From NCBI RefSeq assembly GCF_040253635.1, contig NZ_JBEJGX010000003.1, positions 8,643,501 to 8,707,500 on the forward strand: a stretch of 64,000 bases of DNA, written 5' to 3'. Source of the DNA: Streptomyces sp. Edi2. Lineage in GTDB: Bacteria; Actinomycetota; Actinomycetes; Streptomycetales; Streptomycetaceae. Position 1 is the stretch's first letter. Every line of letters starts with the position of its first letter. Positions 9,300-17,715 of this stretch are shown here, in pieces. A program made the position numbers and the translations under genes. The notes beneath the pieces were generated by a model. That model had not been told where the DNA came from and ran no database searches. It worked only from the letters and a program-made list of their open reading frames with translations.

Positions 9300-9335
9300 G
9301 CAATGCTTATATCGGCATAAAATAGACCTGCATGG
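9300..9335 (+). promoter_or_regulatory. AT-rich promoter/operator candidate
   Basis: This short AT-rich island in a very GC-rich context contains TTATATCGGCATAAAATAG. It has a possible -10 (TAAAAT) about 40 bases upstream of the small cysteine ORF. Its imperfect dyad recalls sites bound by small metal- or redox-responsive repressors, but no consensus can be claimed. It would drive the small ORF and the glutamate-synthase-like gene. Confidence 0.35.
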
Positions 9336-9357
9336 CAAAGGCGGGAGGACGGATCCG

Positions 9358-9462
9358 ATGAAATGTCACGACTGTGCGTCGGTGGACATGGTCGTGGACG
9401 CTCGCTCAGTCTCGGGCGTACTCGGTGGCGGCGAAACAACACGGAATAGGGTCGCCGAATAA
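9358..9462 (+). CDS. Small CxxC-containing ORF (34 aa)
   Basis: The ORF starts at ATG 9358, behind a good GGGAGGA ribosome site, and begins MKCHDCASVDMVVDARS. The MKCxxC start resembles the N-terminus of DUF2180-type zinc-ribbon proteins, but the rest of that fold is missing. It may be a genuine micro-protein or a truncated relic. It ends 24 bases before the glutamate-synthase-like gene and would share its transcript. Confidence 0.4.
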   Translation: MKCHDCASVDMVVDARSVSGVLGGGETTRNRVAE

Positions 9463-9486
9463 CTGCACGCGACGTAGGGAGGCGTT

Positions 9487-11076
9487 ATGAGCCGCAGAGT
9501 CGCAGTGCTCGCCATGGTGCTAGCAGCAATACTCGCCGGGAGCGCCGCGGTAAGTGTGTCACCGTGGTGGTGGTGTGCGGCCGGCCCATTGCTCGCATTC
9601 GCAGGCACCGGCACATACGACCTCACGCAAAAACGTCACTCGGTACTGCGTAATTACCCAGTCATCGGGCATCTTCGGTATTGGATGGAGGACGTCCGGC
9701 CCGAGCTCCAGCAGTACTTCATCGAGCGGAATTACGACGGGCGCCCATTCGACCGGGACACCCGCTCCACGGTCTATGAGCGCGCCAAGGGCACCTCAGA
9801 CGTGGACCCGTTCGGCACCGAACTGTCGGTGTACGAGCCCGGCTACGAGTACTTCGCACATTCCGTCGTGCCCTGCCGGGTGCCCGAAAACCCGGTCACG
9901 GTGACCGTGGGTGGGCCCGGATGCGGCCGTCCATACGAGATGGCGCTGCTGAACGTGTCCGCGATGAGCTTCGGCTCTCTGTCGGCCAACGCAATCCTGG
10001 CTCTCAACCGGGGCGCCGCCGCAGGGAATTTCGCACATGATACGGGTGAGGGCGGCATCTCCGAATACCACACCCGCTATGGCGGGGATCTGGTCTGGGA
10101 AGTGGGGACGGGTTACTTCGGCTGTCGCACCCCGGGCGGAGATTTCGACGCCGAGGAATTCGCCCGGAAGGCGGCATGGGAGAGCGTCCGCTGTGTTTCC
10201 CTGAAGCTTTCGCAGGGCGCAAAGCCCGGAACGGGCGGGGTCCTACCGGGGGTAAAGGTCAATGCGGAGCTCGCCCGTGTACGTGAGGTGGAAGAGGGCC
10301 GCACCGTCATCTCACCCCCCTATCACCGTGTCTTCTCCACTCCGCGTGAACTGGTGCTGTTCCTTGCCCGGATGCGCGAACTGGCCGACGGCAAGCCGGT
10401 CGGCTTCAAACTGTGCGTCGGCAGCCGCCGCGAAGTGCTGGCAATATGCAAGGCAATGCTGGCCGAAGACATCACGCCAGACTTCATCATCGTAGACGGC
10501 GCCGAGGGCGGTACCGGCGCCGCCCCGCTGGAATTCGTCGACCATGTAGGTACACCCCTGACCGAAGGGCTTATCACGGTCCACAACGCGCTGGTCGGCA
10601 CCGGGCTGCGTGCCCGCATCCGCATCGGGGCGAGCGGCAAGGTCGCCACCGGTGCGGACATCGTCAAACGGCTGATCCAGGGCGCGGACTACACCAACGC
10701 GGCGCGGGCCATGATGTTCGCGGTCGGCTGTATCCAGTCGCAGCGCTGTCACACCAACACCTGCCCCGTGGGCGTCGCCACGCAAGACCCCCACCGGGTA
10801 CAGGCGCTTTATGTACCGGACAAGTACCTACGTGTGCAGCGCTTCCAACAGGCCACGGTGCACAGCGCCATGGAGATCATGGCCGCGCTCGGCGCAACGG
10901 ACCCCTCTCAGCTACATCCTCGTATGCTCTACCGGCGGATCTCACCGCACGCCGTCGCGTCGTACGACGAGCTGTTCACTTGGCTAGATCCCGGCCAGCT
11001 GATGTCCGGCGATCGACTTCCTGAGGACTGGGCGCTCGATTGGGCCGCTTGCGCACCGGATACATTCCGCACCTGA
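9487..11076 (+). CDS. Membrane-anchored FMN/3Fe-4S glutamate-synthase-like protein
   Basis: The 529-aa product starts at ATG 9487, behind TAGGGAGG. One or two N-terminal hydrophobic segments (residues 5-40) precede a single glutamate synthase FMN-binding domain. Landmarks are SAMSFGSLS, HDTGEGGIS, SLKLSQGAKPG, IIVDGAEGGTGAAP and SGKVATGADI. Cys415, Cys421 and Cys426 (CIQSQRCHTNTC) have the 6- and 5-residue spacing of the 3Fe-4S ligands of GltB. There is no glutaminase domain and no GltD partner, so it is not a complete glutamate synthase. It belongs to the widespread 'FMN-binding glutamate synthase family' stand-alone group, whose substrate is unknown. Confidence 0.88.
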   Translation: MSRRVAVLAMVLAAILAGSAAVSVSPWWWCAAGPLLAFAGTGTYDLTQKRHSVLRNYPVIGHLRYWMEDVRPELQQYFIERNYDGRPFDRDTRSTVYERAKGTSDVDPFGTELSVYEPGYEYFAHSVVPCRVPENPVTVTVGGPGCGRPYEMALLNVSAMSFGSLSANAILALNRGAAAGNFAHDTGEGGISEYHTRYGGDLVWEVGTGYFGCRTPGGDFDAEEFARKAAWESVRCVSLKLSQGAKPGTGGVLPGVKVNAELARVREVEEGRTVISPPYHRVFSTPRELVLFLARMRELADGKPVGFKLCVGSRREVLAICKAMLAEDITPDFIIVDGAEGGTGAAPLEFVDHVGTPLTEGLITVHNALVGTGLRARIRIGASGKVATGADIVKRLIQGADYTNAARAMMFAVGCIQSQRCHTNTCPVGVATQDPHRVQALYVPDKYLRVQRFQQATVHSAMEIMAALGATDPSQLHPRMLYRRISPHAVASYDELFTWLDPGQLMSGDRLPEDWALDWAACAPDTFRT

Positions 11077-11139
11077 GCAGTTGCTGCATCTGCCCGGTTG
11101 GAGTCGTGCACGCGGCGTTGATCTGAGCTTGTGCTTTAT

Positions 11140-12612
11140 CTACCAAGATCTTCCAGGCTTGCCGATGGCCTTGAGGGTCTCGGGGCGTTTGACGGTCTTG
11201 CCGACGTCGTAGCGGGGTGCCCGGTGTTTGTTCTTGGCGCCGGGTGGTCGGCCGGGGCCGGCTCCTCGGGGTTTGGGAACACGGGTCGGGCAGGCAAGGT
11301 GAGCGCGGATGTTCCTGAACCCCCGGCGGACCCGGGCCGGGGTGAGCCGGTCGGAGGTGGTGGGTTTCTCCCAGGGCCTGCGGAGGTCCGCGGCGAGGGG
11401 CCGGGTGAGCCGGAGCTGGGTGTGAGCGACGATCAGAATCCAGGTCCAGCGGTCCGCCGCCTCGGGAGTACGGAGTTTCGGGGTGGTCCATCCGAGGGTC
11501 TGCTTCGCGAAGCGGAACGTGTGCTCCAGATCGAAGCGGCGGAGAAATGCCTGCCAGAAACGGTCCACATCGTCCGGGGTGGCGCCGGTCTTCGAAGACC
11601 ACAACCACACCGGCGGGGCATCCCGGTCCTTCGACAGATGCTCGACTTTCAACCGCATCAACGTCCCTTCCACCAAGGGAAGTTCACCATCATAATCAAG
11701 CCATGAGGAACGGTGGGTGAGCCGGGGGTGGGCCCGGTCCCATGCCTGGGTCTCGGCCTTGCCGTAGTTGATGGTGTCCGTGACCGTGGTGATCGCGGGC
11801 TCGGGCCAGGTCTCCGGCTTGGTGAAGCGGAATTCCGGGCCGTGCTTGGGTGGCCGGCCGTTGACGCCGTGCATCCTCGGTGGTTTCGGCAGCCGCATGA
11901 CGCGGTCGGAGCGGACCCGGCCGACCAGCTCGACCGGCAGATCACGCAGGACCCAGGCCAGGCGGGTGACGTCGTAGCCGGCATCGCTGACGACCACGAT
12001 GTCCGGGTCCCCGGCCTGCCACTGGCTGGCGGTGATGAGCCGTTCAACGACTCCTCGGAGCTGAGCGGCGGTGACCGCGGTCGCGTCGTCCGCCGGGCCG
12101 AGCCGGACCGCGTCCAGGATCGCGGTCCAGGACGTGGCGCCTGGCTCCAGCGCGGCCACGAAGGAGTAGGGCCAGCCCGGAATGAACTGCGACGCCGTCT
12201 TCGCACGGCCGTAGACGTGGCAGAACAGCCTCTCCGCCGAACACGGCGCGTCCGAACGAAGCCACGGCGACACATCGACCGCCAGGACCAGGCGCCCGCC
12301 GTCGAAACGCGGCAACGACAGGCCAGCCAGCACCGTCCGCAGCCGATCGACGTCGATCCGGCCGTGGTTCAAGCCGCCGTACATCGCTCCGTGCCCACGT
12401 CGATGCTCGGGCAACAGCGTCAAGTCCACAGGGGACTTCACTGCACCGTCCGCACACAGCACCCCGTCCACCAGCTCGAACAACTCGTCACGCCGGGCGG
12501 TCAGGCACTCGTAGAACTCTCCCCGGAAGCGTGACGCTTCCGCGAACGCTTCCCTCCGGACAGCATCAGGCAGCAAACTCACCCTCACGGCCTTCGTCGT
12601 GTTCACGTGCAC
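11140..12612 (-). CDS. Transposase, DDE superfamily (IS element)
   Basis: The 490-aa transposase starts at GTG 12612. It has an RNase-H-like core: the strand LVLAVDVSPWLR carries the first Asp, VVVSDAGYDV the second, and the region FLRRFDLEHTFRFAKQTLGW the catalytic Glu. It resembles the large IS701-like transposases common in Streptomyces. The C-terminus is basic (PGRPPGAKNKHRAPRYDVGK). The frame is intact. I could not define the terminal repeats. It abuts an IS110 element 120 bases away, marking an insertion hot spot. Confidence 0.85.
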   Translation of the reverse strand: MHVNTTKAVRVSLLPDAVRREAFAEASRFRGEFYECLTARRDELFELVDGVLCADGAVKSPVDLTLLPEHRRGHGAMYGGLNHGRIDVDRLRTVLAGLSLPRFDGGRLVLAVDVSPWLRSDAPCSAERLFCHVYGRAKTASQFIPGWPYSFVAALEPGATSWTAILDAVRLGPADDATAVTAAQLRGVVERLITASQWQAGDPDIVVVSDAGYDVTRLAWVLRDLPVELVGRVRSDRVMRLPKPPRMHGVNGRPPKHGPEFRFTKPETWPEPAITTVTDTINYGKAETQAWDRAHPRLTHRSSWLDYDGELPLVEGTLMRLKVEHLSKDRDAPPVWLWSSKTGATPDDVDRFWQAFLRRFDLEHTFRFAKQTLGWTTPKLRTPEAADRWTWILIVAHTQLRLTRPLAADLRRPWEKPTTSDRLTPARVRRGFRNIRAHLACPTRVPKPRGAGPGRPPGAKNKHRAPRYDVGKTVKRPETLKAIGKPGRSW

Positions 12613-12731
12613 CTTGGTCGGAGCACATGATCAGACGAAGGCCGCCCCCACGTCCGGTGAATCCCCAGGTGAGCGAGTCAGTTCGAGACATCGTTCGAGG
12701 CCGGAAGATAAAGAACTTCCCAATGACGATG

Positions 12732-13928
12732 TCAAGCGGCTGCCGTGACGGTTGGTAGTACCTCATAACACGCTCCGTCGCGGATCATGGCCCACAAGAC
12801 GTTGGCTCGTCGACGGGCCAGAGCGAGCAAGGCCTGTTTGTGCCCCTTCCCCTCGTTCCGCTTACGTCCGTAGTAGGCCTGCGAGGCGGTGCAGGTTCTC
12901 AGGCTGGCCATGGCGGAAAGGTAGAAGGCTCGGAGTAGGCCGCGGTGATAGCGGCGCGGACGGCGCATGTTCCCGCTGACGCGGCCGGAGTCCCGTGGCA
13001 CGGGTGATAGGCCGGCGAAGGAGGCCAGGCGGTCGGCCGTGCCAAAAGCGTCCATGTCTCCGCCGGTGGCGGCGATGAACTCGGCGCCGAGAAGGGCGCC
13101 CATGCCGGGCAGACTGCGGATTACGGCGGCGTGACGGTGCTCGTGGAAGCGGGCCTCGATGAGCGCGTCGAGTTCGGCGATCTCCTCATCAATGACCAAT
13201 ACACCTTTGGCGATCCGGGCCACCATGGCGGCCGCGAGCGTCTCACCGGGAAGCGCGGTGTGCTGGCACTTGGCCGCCTCAACGATGGTTTCGGCGAGCG
13301 TTGCAGCGTTCTTCACCTTGCGGTTCTTCAGCCAGGTTCCGATCCGCTTGGTTCCGCTGCGGCGTATCGATGCCGGCACCTGGTAACCGGTCAGCAGGAC
13401 GACCGGGCCCTTCTTGCTCAGATTCAGTGCACGCTCCAAAGCCGGGAAAAACTCCAGCAGTTGGGCACGCAGTCGGTTGGTCTGGCGGGTCCGATCGTTG
13501 ACCAGATCCAGGCGTCGAGCTGTCAGAGTACGCAGGTCAACGGCTATCTCATCGCCAGGGCGAAGGAAGCCGAGGTCTTGGCGCATGCGGGCCTGGTCGG
13601 CGATGACGAAGGCGTCCTTCTCGTCCGTCTTGCCCTGGCCGCGGTAGGCGGTCGAGGCCTGATGCACGGCCAAGCCGGTGATGTAAACCATCGGCTGATC
13701 GTGGCTGAGCAGGAGGCCGATGAGCAGAGCGGCACCACCGTGGTTGATGTCCACCGCCCACAAGGTGTCCTCGGACAGTGCGAGGACGTCTGAGATCAGC
13801 TCCAGCAGGGCCGACTCATCGTTGAGGACGCGGCGAGAGAGGAGGCGGTCTCCTCGCTCATCGAGCACCACACAGTGGTGGTGTTCCTTGCCGATGTCCA
13901 CTCCGGCCCAGATCTGGGGCACGGTCAC
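12732..13928 (-). CDS. IS110-family DEDD transposase/recombinase
   Basis: The 398-aa recombinase starts at ATG 13928. Its N-terminal RuvC-like DEDD domain begins WAGVDIGKEHHHCVVLD and contains KTDEKDAFVIADQAR. The C-terminal Tnp_2/IS116 domain has IRSLPGMGALLGAEFIAATG and the serine-containing block RLASFAGLSPVPRDSGR. IS110 elements move without terminal repeats, through a circular form and a bridge RNA. The frame is intact, so the element may be active. Non-coding DNA upstream of the start is described separately. Confidence 0.93.
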   Translation of the reverse strand: MTVPQIWAGVDIGKEHHHCVVLDERGDRLLSRRVLNDESALLELISDVLALSEDTLWAVDINHGGAALLIGLLLSHDQPMVYITGLAVHQASTAYRGQGKTDEKDAFVIADQARMRQDLGFLRPGDEIAVDLRTLTARRLDLVNDRTRQTNRLRAQLLEFFPALERALNLSKKGPVVLLTGYQVPASIRRSGTKRIGTWLKNRKVKNAATLAETIVEAAKCQHTALPGETLAAAMVARIAKGVLVIDEEIAELDALIEARFHEHRHAAVIRSLPGMGALLGAEFIAATGGDMDAFGTADRLASFAGLSPVPRDSGRVSGNMRRPRRYHRGLLRAFYLSAMASLRTCTASQAYYGRKRNEGKGHKQALLALARRRANVLWAMIRDGACYEVLPTVTAAA

Positions 13929-14130
13929 CTCCGCCAGCTCGTCGCTACAGATCGATCCCGCAGACGACCTCGCCGACGTTGTCCTACACAGCGATCAAGT
14001 CGCGTATCCCAATTAGCGGTCGAGTCGTCGCGGGGCTCCGGGCGGCCAAGTTCTTTGAGCCATCCAACGGCGACAAGCTCACAGCCATACCCAGAACCCC
14101 CGGGCCCGACGATCTTACGAATGACCGCCT
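13929..14130 (-). ncRNA. Candidate IS110 bridge-RNA region
   Basis: About 200 bases of non-coding DNA precede the IS110 recombinase start. In characterised IS110 elements the corresponding 5' flank encodes a structured bridge RNA with target- and donor-binding loops. This is inferred only from position; I did not fold the sequence or find the element boundary. Confidence 0.3.
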
Positions 14131-14204
14131 CAGACCCACGCTTGGAAGGTAGGACAAGCTGAGAGCGTGTTTTTGAACTCGGGTCGTGAGGTCTGCCCGG
14201 CTGG

Positions 14205-14524
14205 ATGATCTGGGATGTGGCGTCTGGCGGGTTGGGTCGGCGGTACTGCTGGGAGTGCGGTGATCCGCTTCCGTCGACAATGGCGGCGGAAGCGGTGTTC
14301 TGCTCGGGTCGTTGCAGGTCACGGTGGTGGCGGAGGCTCCAGCGGACCCGTCAGCGTGTGATCGCCATGCAGCGTGGCGACCAGGCCGAGTGCCCAGTCT
14401 GCGGCCGGTCGTGGACGCTGGGGGTCGAACGATCGAGGTCGGCGTCTACTGCTCGCCACGGTGCAGAGTGCGGGCCTGTCGGCAGAGACAGGCGTCGCGG
14501 AACGGCGTCACGGAAACACCGTAG
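14205..14524 (+). pseudogene. Zinc-ribbon protein, frameshifted
   Basis: One frame reads RYCWECGDPLP, FCSGRCRSRWWRRLQR and ECPVCGRSW. The third cysteine pair continues in a second frame as VYCSPRCRVRACRQRQ before TAG. Treated as one protein with a single indel near 14,425-14,440, it would have three C-x2-C/C-x3-C knuckles followed by basic residues. Small actinobacterial DNA- or RNA-binding proteins look like this. It is broken as it stands. Confidence 0.5.
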
Positions 14525-14528
14525 ACGA

Positions 14529-14843
14529 ATGGCCCCCCATCACCACAGGTCACAGCCGTTTTTCGCAGGTTCTGAGGCCGGGCAACGGGTGCTTCGAGAG
14601 CCCCCGATTCGCGCCCTGTCTTGTCGGCCACACCCACTACCAGGGCATCCGCGCCCCGATTCCGTTGGCCCCCTTTCGCCCCGTCCCAGGAGGGGCGGCT
14701 CGGAGAGCCGTCCTTCATGAAGGCACCTTCCTTGCCGTCTTCGCTGGCTGGATTACCCCCTCAGCCAGCGGTGATCTGATTGCCTTTCACCGGGGAGCGG
14801 TTCGCCCGGCCCCTGTGAGTGAGAGGAGTGGATAGGAGTGGCT
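14529..14843. other. Upstream region of the Cry-like gene
   Basis: About 315 bases have no recognisable gene. The stretch probably holds the promoter of the following gene. It ends with two purine-rich blocks (AGAGGAG at 14,822-14,828 and TAGGAG at 14,833-14,838), the second well placed for ATG 14844. Confidence 0.35.
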
Positions 14844-16973
14844 ATGGATGAGGGAGAGTTCGACGCCGGTGGTGTCGACGATGCGGCGGGGGCACCGCGG
14901 TCAGTGGAACTGCCCGAGGACTACTCGCAGATCGCGATCGGCGGGATGAAATCAGTCATGTCCGCCATAGCGGGGCTGGTTCCGGGCATAGGGCTGGTCA
15001 CCGGTTTAGCCATGGGGACGGTCCTGGACATTCTCTTCCCCGGGCCGGACGTTTGGAGCGAGCTCCGTGACAAGGTCAAAGAGTTCGTGCATGGTGAGAT
15101 CAACCAGGCCTACTTCGATGAGCTGCAGGGGGATCTGAGGGGCATCCGCGATGTCGCGGGAGACTACAGCGATCTCGCGCAGCTCGGCCAAGACCCTTCC
15201 GCCATCCGGAGCAAGTGGCTAGCGACCGAGACCGAGATCGCCAAGGCGGTCCCCCGGTTTGAGCCCACCGGCGCCCCTGGTGAAGTGCTGGACCCGGTTC
15301 CCCTCCTGCCGCTGTTCGTGCAGGTGGTGCATCTGCACCTGATCTTGCTGCGCGACATGGCACTGCACGGGCAGGAGTGGGGTTTCGAGTCCTCGACCGT
15401 GGACCATTACAAGGCGAAACTCGCCAAGCTCGCCGGACCCGCCGGTGACGCGTCCTACATGCGGCGGGCCAAGAAGACGTACGAGCGGGGCTACGGCGAG
15501 TGTGGCTCCGATGTGGAGCGGATGTCGTACGAACGCGGCATGGTCATGAACGGGTACGCCCAGCACACCGCCTGGGAGTTCGTCGACGTCGTCAAGTACC
15601 CGAACGGGCACGACGTCAATCTGGACTGGGTGGTCTACGTGGGCCCGTTCGGAAGGATTACCGGGGGCATACCCGCTACCGCGCGCCCGCATCCCGGAGG
15701 CACCACGTCCGTCCGGGACCTCACCGTGTACACAAGCCGCCGTGTGACTGGCGCGCGCTGGCAGCCGTGGGCCAGCGGGCCCGACGGGCCGGCCCTCACG
15801 GTCGGCAAGACCGACACCGGCAAGGCCCATCCAGTCGAGTCGGGTGACAGAAGCATCAGGCATCTGTGGGGCTACGGCTGGCCTGCCTCTGTCGAGTTCG
15901 GTGTGCTCGGGCTCGCGTTCGGCGTCGGGGCCACCAAGGACGACAAAGAGAAGGCGCCTCCCGGATGGATCGGCGACCCTTCCCTCACCGTCAATAACCC
16001 CCCGAACAACTTAGAATTCTTCGCTCCTGGCTACTTCCTGTCCGACATTCGTGGCGGAAAGTATCACGAGTGGGGCTTCGGGAAAGACACCATCGAGTGG
16101 ATGGCATTCGGATTCCGCACGGGGGCCATGCCCTACCGGCCGTCGGCGGACCCGGTTGCGGGGCACGCGTACCTGCTGCAATCCGTACACGACGGCCGCT
16201 ACCTCGTACCGCAATCCGCAAAGCAGAACGCGTACGTCCTCTTGAGCCGCGACTCCGACTCCAAGATGGCTTCCTGGCACCTCACGGACGGCGGACTGCT
16301 GCGGAACCAGGCGGCGTCGGGGTTCATGCGGGTATCACCCCAGCACTCCGTGCGCATGAACCTTTCCGGCACGCCGTTCAAATGGGTGCGGCAGGAAGAC
16401 GATACGTACGCCATCTTCAGGAAAGACAACGGCGGTTGTCTGGTGGCAACTGAGGATGGCTGGCTCATGGACACATGGCCCTTCGAGCCGAAGAACCCGC
16501 GCATGAGGTGGGCCTTCCGTCCTGTCGTTTCCACCCGGCGAACATTCGGCAGCACCAGGCCGAGCTTCGACCTGGAAACGCGTCGGAAGGACGTCGGATA
16601 CTTCGAGGCCACTGTCACGGTGTCCAACCCCGGCAATGGCAGGGCCATCGAAGCGGGCTGGCACCTGTCCTTCCTTCTCCCCAAGGGGCTCGGCAGCCTG
16701 GTGAACGTCACCGGTGACCCGGTCACGCCCGAGGTGATCACCGCACGGCCGGTCGACCGCGGACTGCTCGTCGAGCTCCGGACCGCACCGTGGTCTGCCA
16801 AGAAGGACATCAAACCGGGGGAATCCTTCACCTTCACCCTGACCGGAGAAGCCGACACCACGACCACCGACCTCCGCAAGATCCACATCCAAGCCGACAT
16901 ACCCCGCATCAACGGCATCCCCATCAACAACACCTGGTCCGCAGAGGACACCACCCACACAACAAACCCCTGA
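14844..16973 (+). CDS. Cry-type insecticidal delta-endotoxin-like protein
   Basis: The protein has 709 aa from ATG 14844 (TAGGAG at 5 bases); a GTG at 14838 would add two residues. There is no signal peptide. Residues 30-255 look like Cry domain I. A hydrophobic helix lies at 37-67, and residues 155-190 (PLFVQVVHLHLILLRDM, HGQEWGFESSTVDHY) match Cry conserved block 1. Residues 228-257 (SYERGMVMNGY, EFVDVVKYPNGHD) match block 2, which in Cry1 reads LDIVALFPNYD. Residues 258-430 may be a beta-prism-like domain II. Residues 438-560 look like a beta-trefoil or ricin-like region (LLQSVHDGRYLVPQ). Residues 575-695 look like an Ig- or CBM-like beta-sandwich. Cry toxins form pores in insect midgut. 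That this one does so is inference. Confidence 0.8.
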   Translation: MDEGEFDAGGVDDAAGAPRSVELPEDYSQIAIGGMKSVMSAIAGLVPGIGLVTGLAMGTVLDILFPGPDVWSELRDKVKEFVHGEINQAYFDELQGDLRGIRDVAGDYSDLAQLGQDPSAIRSKWLATETEIAKAVPRFEPTGAPGEVLDPVPLLPLFVQVVHLHLILLRDMALHGQEWGFESSTVDHYKAKLAKLAGPAGDASYMRRAKKTYERGYGECGSDVERMSYERGMVMNGYAQHTAWEFVDVVKYPNGHDVNLDWVVYVGPFGRITGGIPATARPHPGGTTSVRDLTVYTSRRVTGARWQPWASGPDGPALTVGKTDTGKAHPVESGDRSIRHLWGYGWPASVEFGVLGLAFGVGATKDDKEKAPPGWIGDPSLTVNNPPNNLEFFAPGYFLSDIRGGKYHEWGFGKDTIEWMAFGFRTGAMPYRPSADPVAGHAYLLQSVHDGRYLVPQSAKQNAYVLLSRDSDSKMASWHLTDGGLLRNQAASGFMRVSPQHSVRMNLSGTPFKWVRQEDDTYAIFRKDNGGCLVATEDGWLMDTWPFEPKNPRMRWAFRPVVSTRRTFGSTRPSFDLETRRKDVGYFEATVTVSNPGNGRAIEAGWHLSFLLPKGLGSLVNVTGDPVTPEVITARPVDRGLLVELRTAPWSAKKDIKPGESFTFTLTGEADTTTTDLRKIHIQADIPRINGIPINNTWSAEDTTHTTNP

Positions 16974-17230
16974 GGTGAGGCACCCGGTGTCTGGCAGGGG
17001 CCACGGCGTGGCGGGCGCCAGGCCCCGCAGGCGTGAACGATCGCATGCCCCCGGAAGGACACTGGACGGGGCTGCGTCGGTGCTGCGCTCGTGCGGGCTG
17101 CGGCGCTGCCGTCGCCTCGTCTGGGGCCGGCTCGCGTATGCCCCGGCTCGTAGCGCTCGCCACGGCCCCACTGCCCAAGACGGGCCAGGAGCACCACCAG
17201 AACAGCCTTATACCGTTCCCCGCCCCACCA

Positions 17231-17256
17231 GGCCCCGGGCCTTCAAGCCCGGGGCC
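17231..17256. terminator. Perfect stem-loop terminator candidate
   Basis: GGCCCCGGGC and GCCCGGGGCC flank the loop CTTCAA. It lies between the end of the Cry-like gene (plus, 250 bases upstream) and the end of the small minus-strand gene at 17,269. It could stop transcription from both sides. The rest of 16,974-17,268 holds no gene that I can see. Confidence 0.55.
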
Positions 17257-17268
17257 TCCTGCTGCCGG

Positions 17269-17576
17269 CTACCAGCGATGCGGTGCGATGGTCCGAATCT
17301 CCGCGATGACGACGCCGGTCACGGGGTCACGGTGCACCGTGGCGTGCAGGCCCCAGTCGGCCGCACCGACGGTGAACCACCCCGACGCGAAATCGTCGAC
17401 GCGATTCGCTATTCGACGAGGACTTCGAAGTCGACGCCACCGATCTCCACCGCGAGCGCGGCGTCTCCCCGATACTTCGTGATCGCCCCGACCCGCGTGA
17501 CCAGTGGATGCGCCGCCAGCAGGTGCATGAGCAGATCCCTGACCCCCTCACAGCGGGGGCCCTCGCATTCGGTCAT
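17269..17576 (-). pseudogene. Small protein gene, apparently frameshifted
   Basis: From ATG 17576 a 55-aa frame (MTECEGPRCEGVRDLLMHLL ... VDFEVLVE) stops at 17,409. Directly after, another frame on the same strand reads RVDDFASGWFTVGAADWGL ... IRTIAPHRW and stops at 17,269. Both halves have natural protein character. I read them as one gene of about 100 codons split by an indel, though two separate micro-ORFs are possible. The family is not recognised. The break coincides with a short stretch resembling an IS5 transposase coding sequence (see findings). Confidence 0.4.
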
Positions 17577-17715
17577 CTCAAGATCTCCGGCGTCATGGTT
17601 CTCCGAGCCTCGCGCTGGCGTGCTGTGTCCTGCTCAACGAGAGCCGCGTGGCCGTGATGCGAACCGGCCCGGCCCGGCACTGCAACCGCCGGGAGAAGAG
17701 CAGTAAGGAAGGCGG

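Noticed and set aside
9300..9335. tRNA or riboswitch in the AT-rich leader
   Set aside because: No cloverleaf or known riboswitch core can be drawn; only a short dyad is visible.
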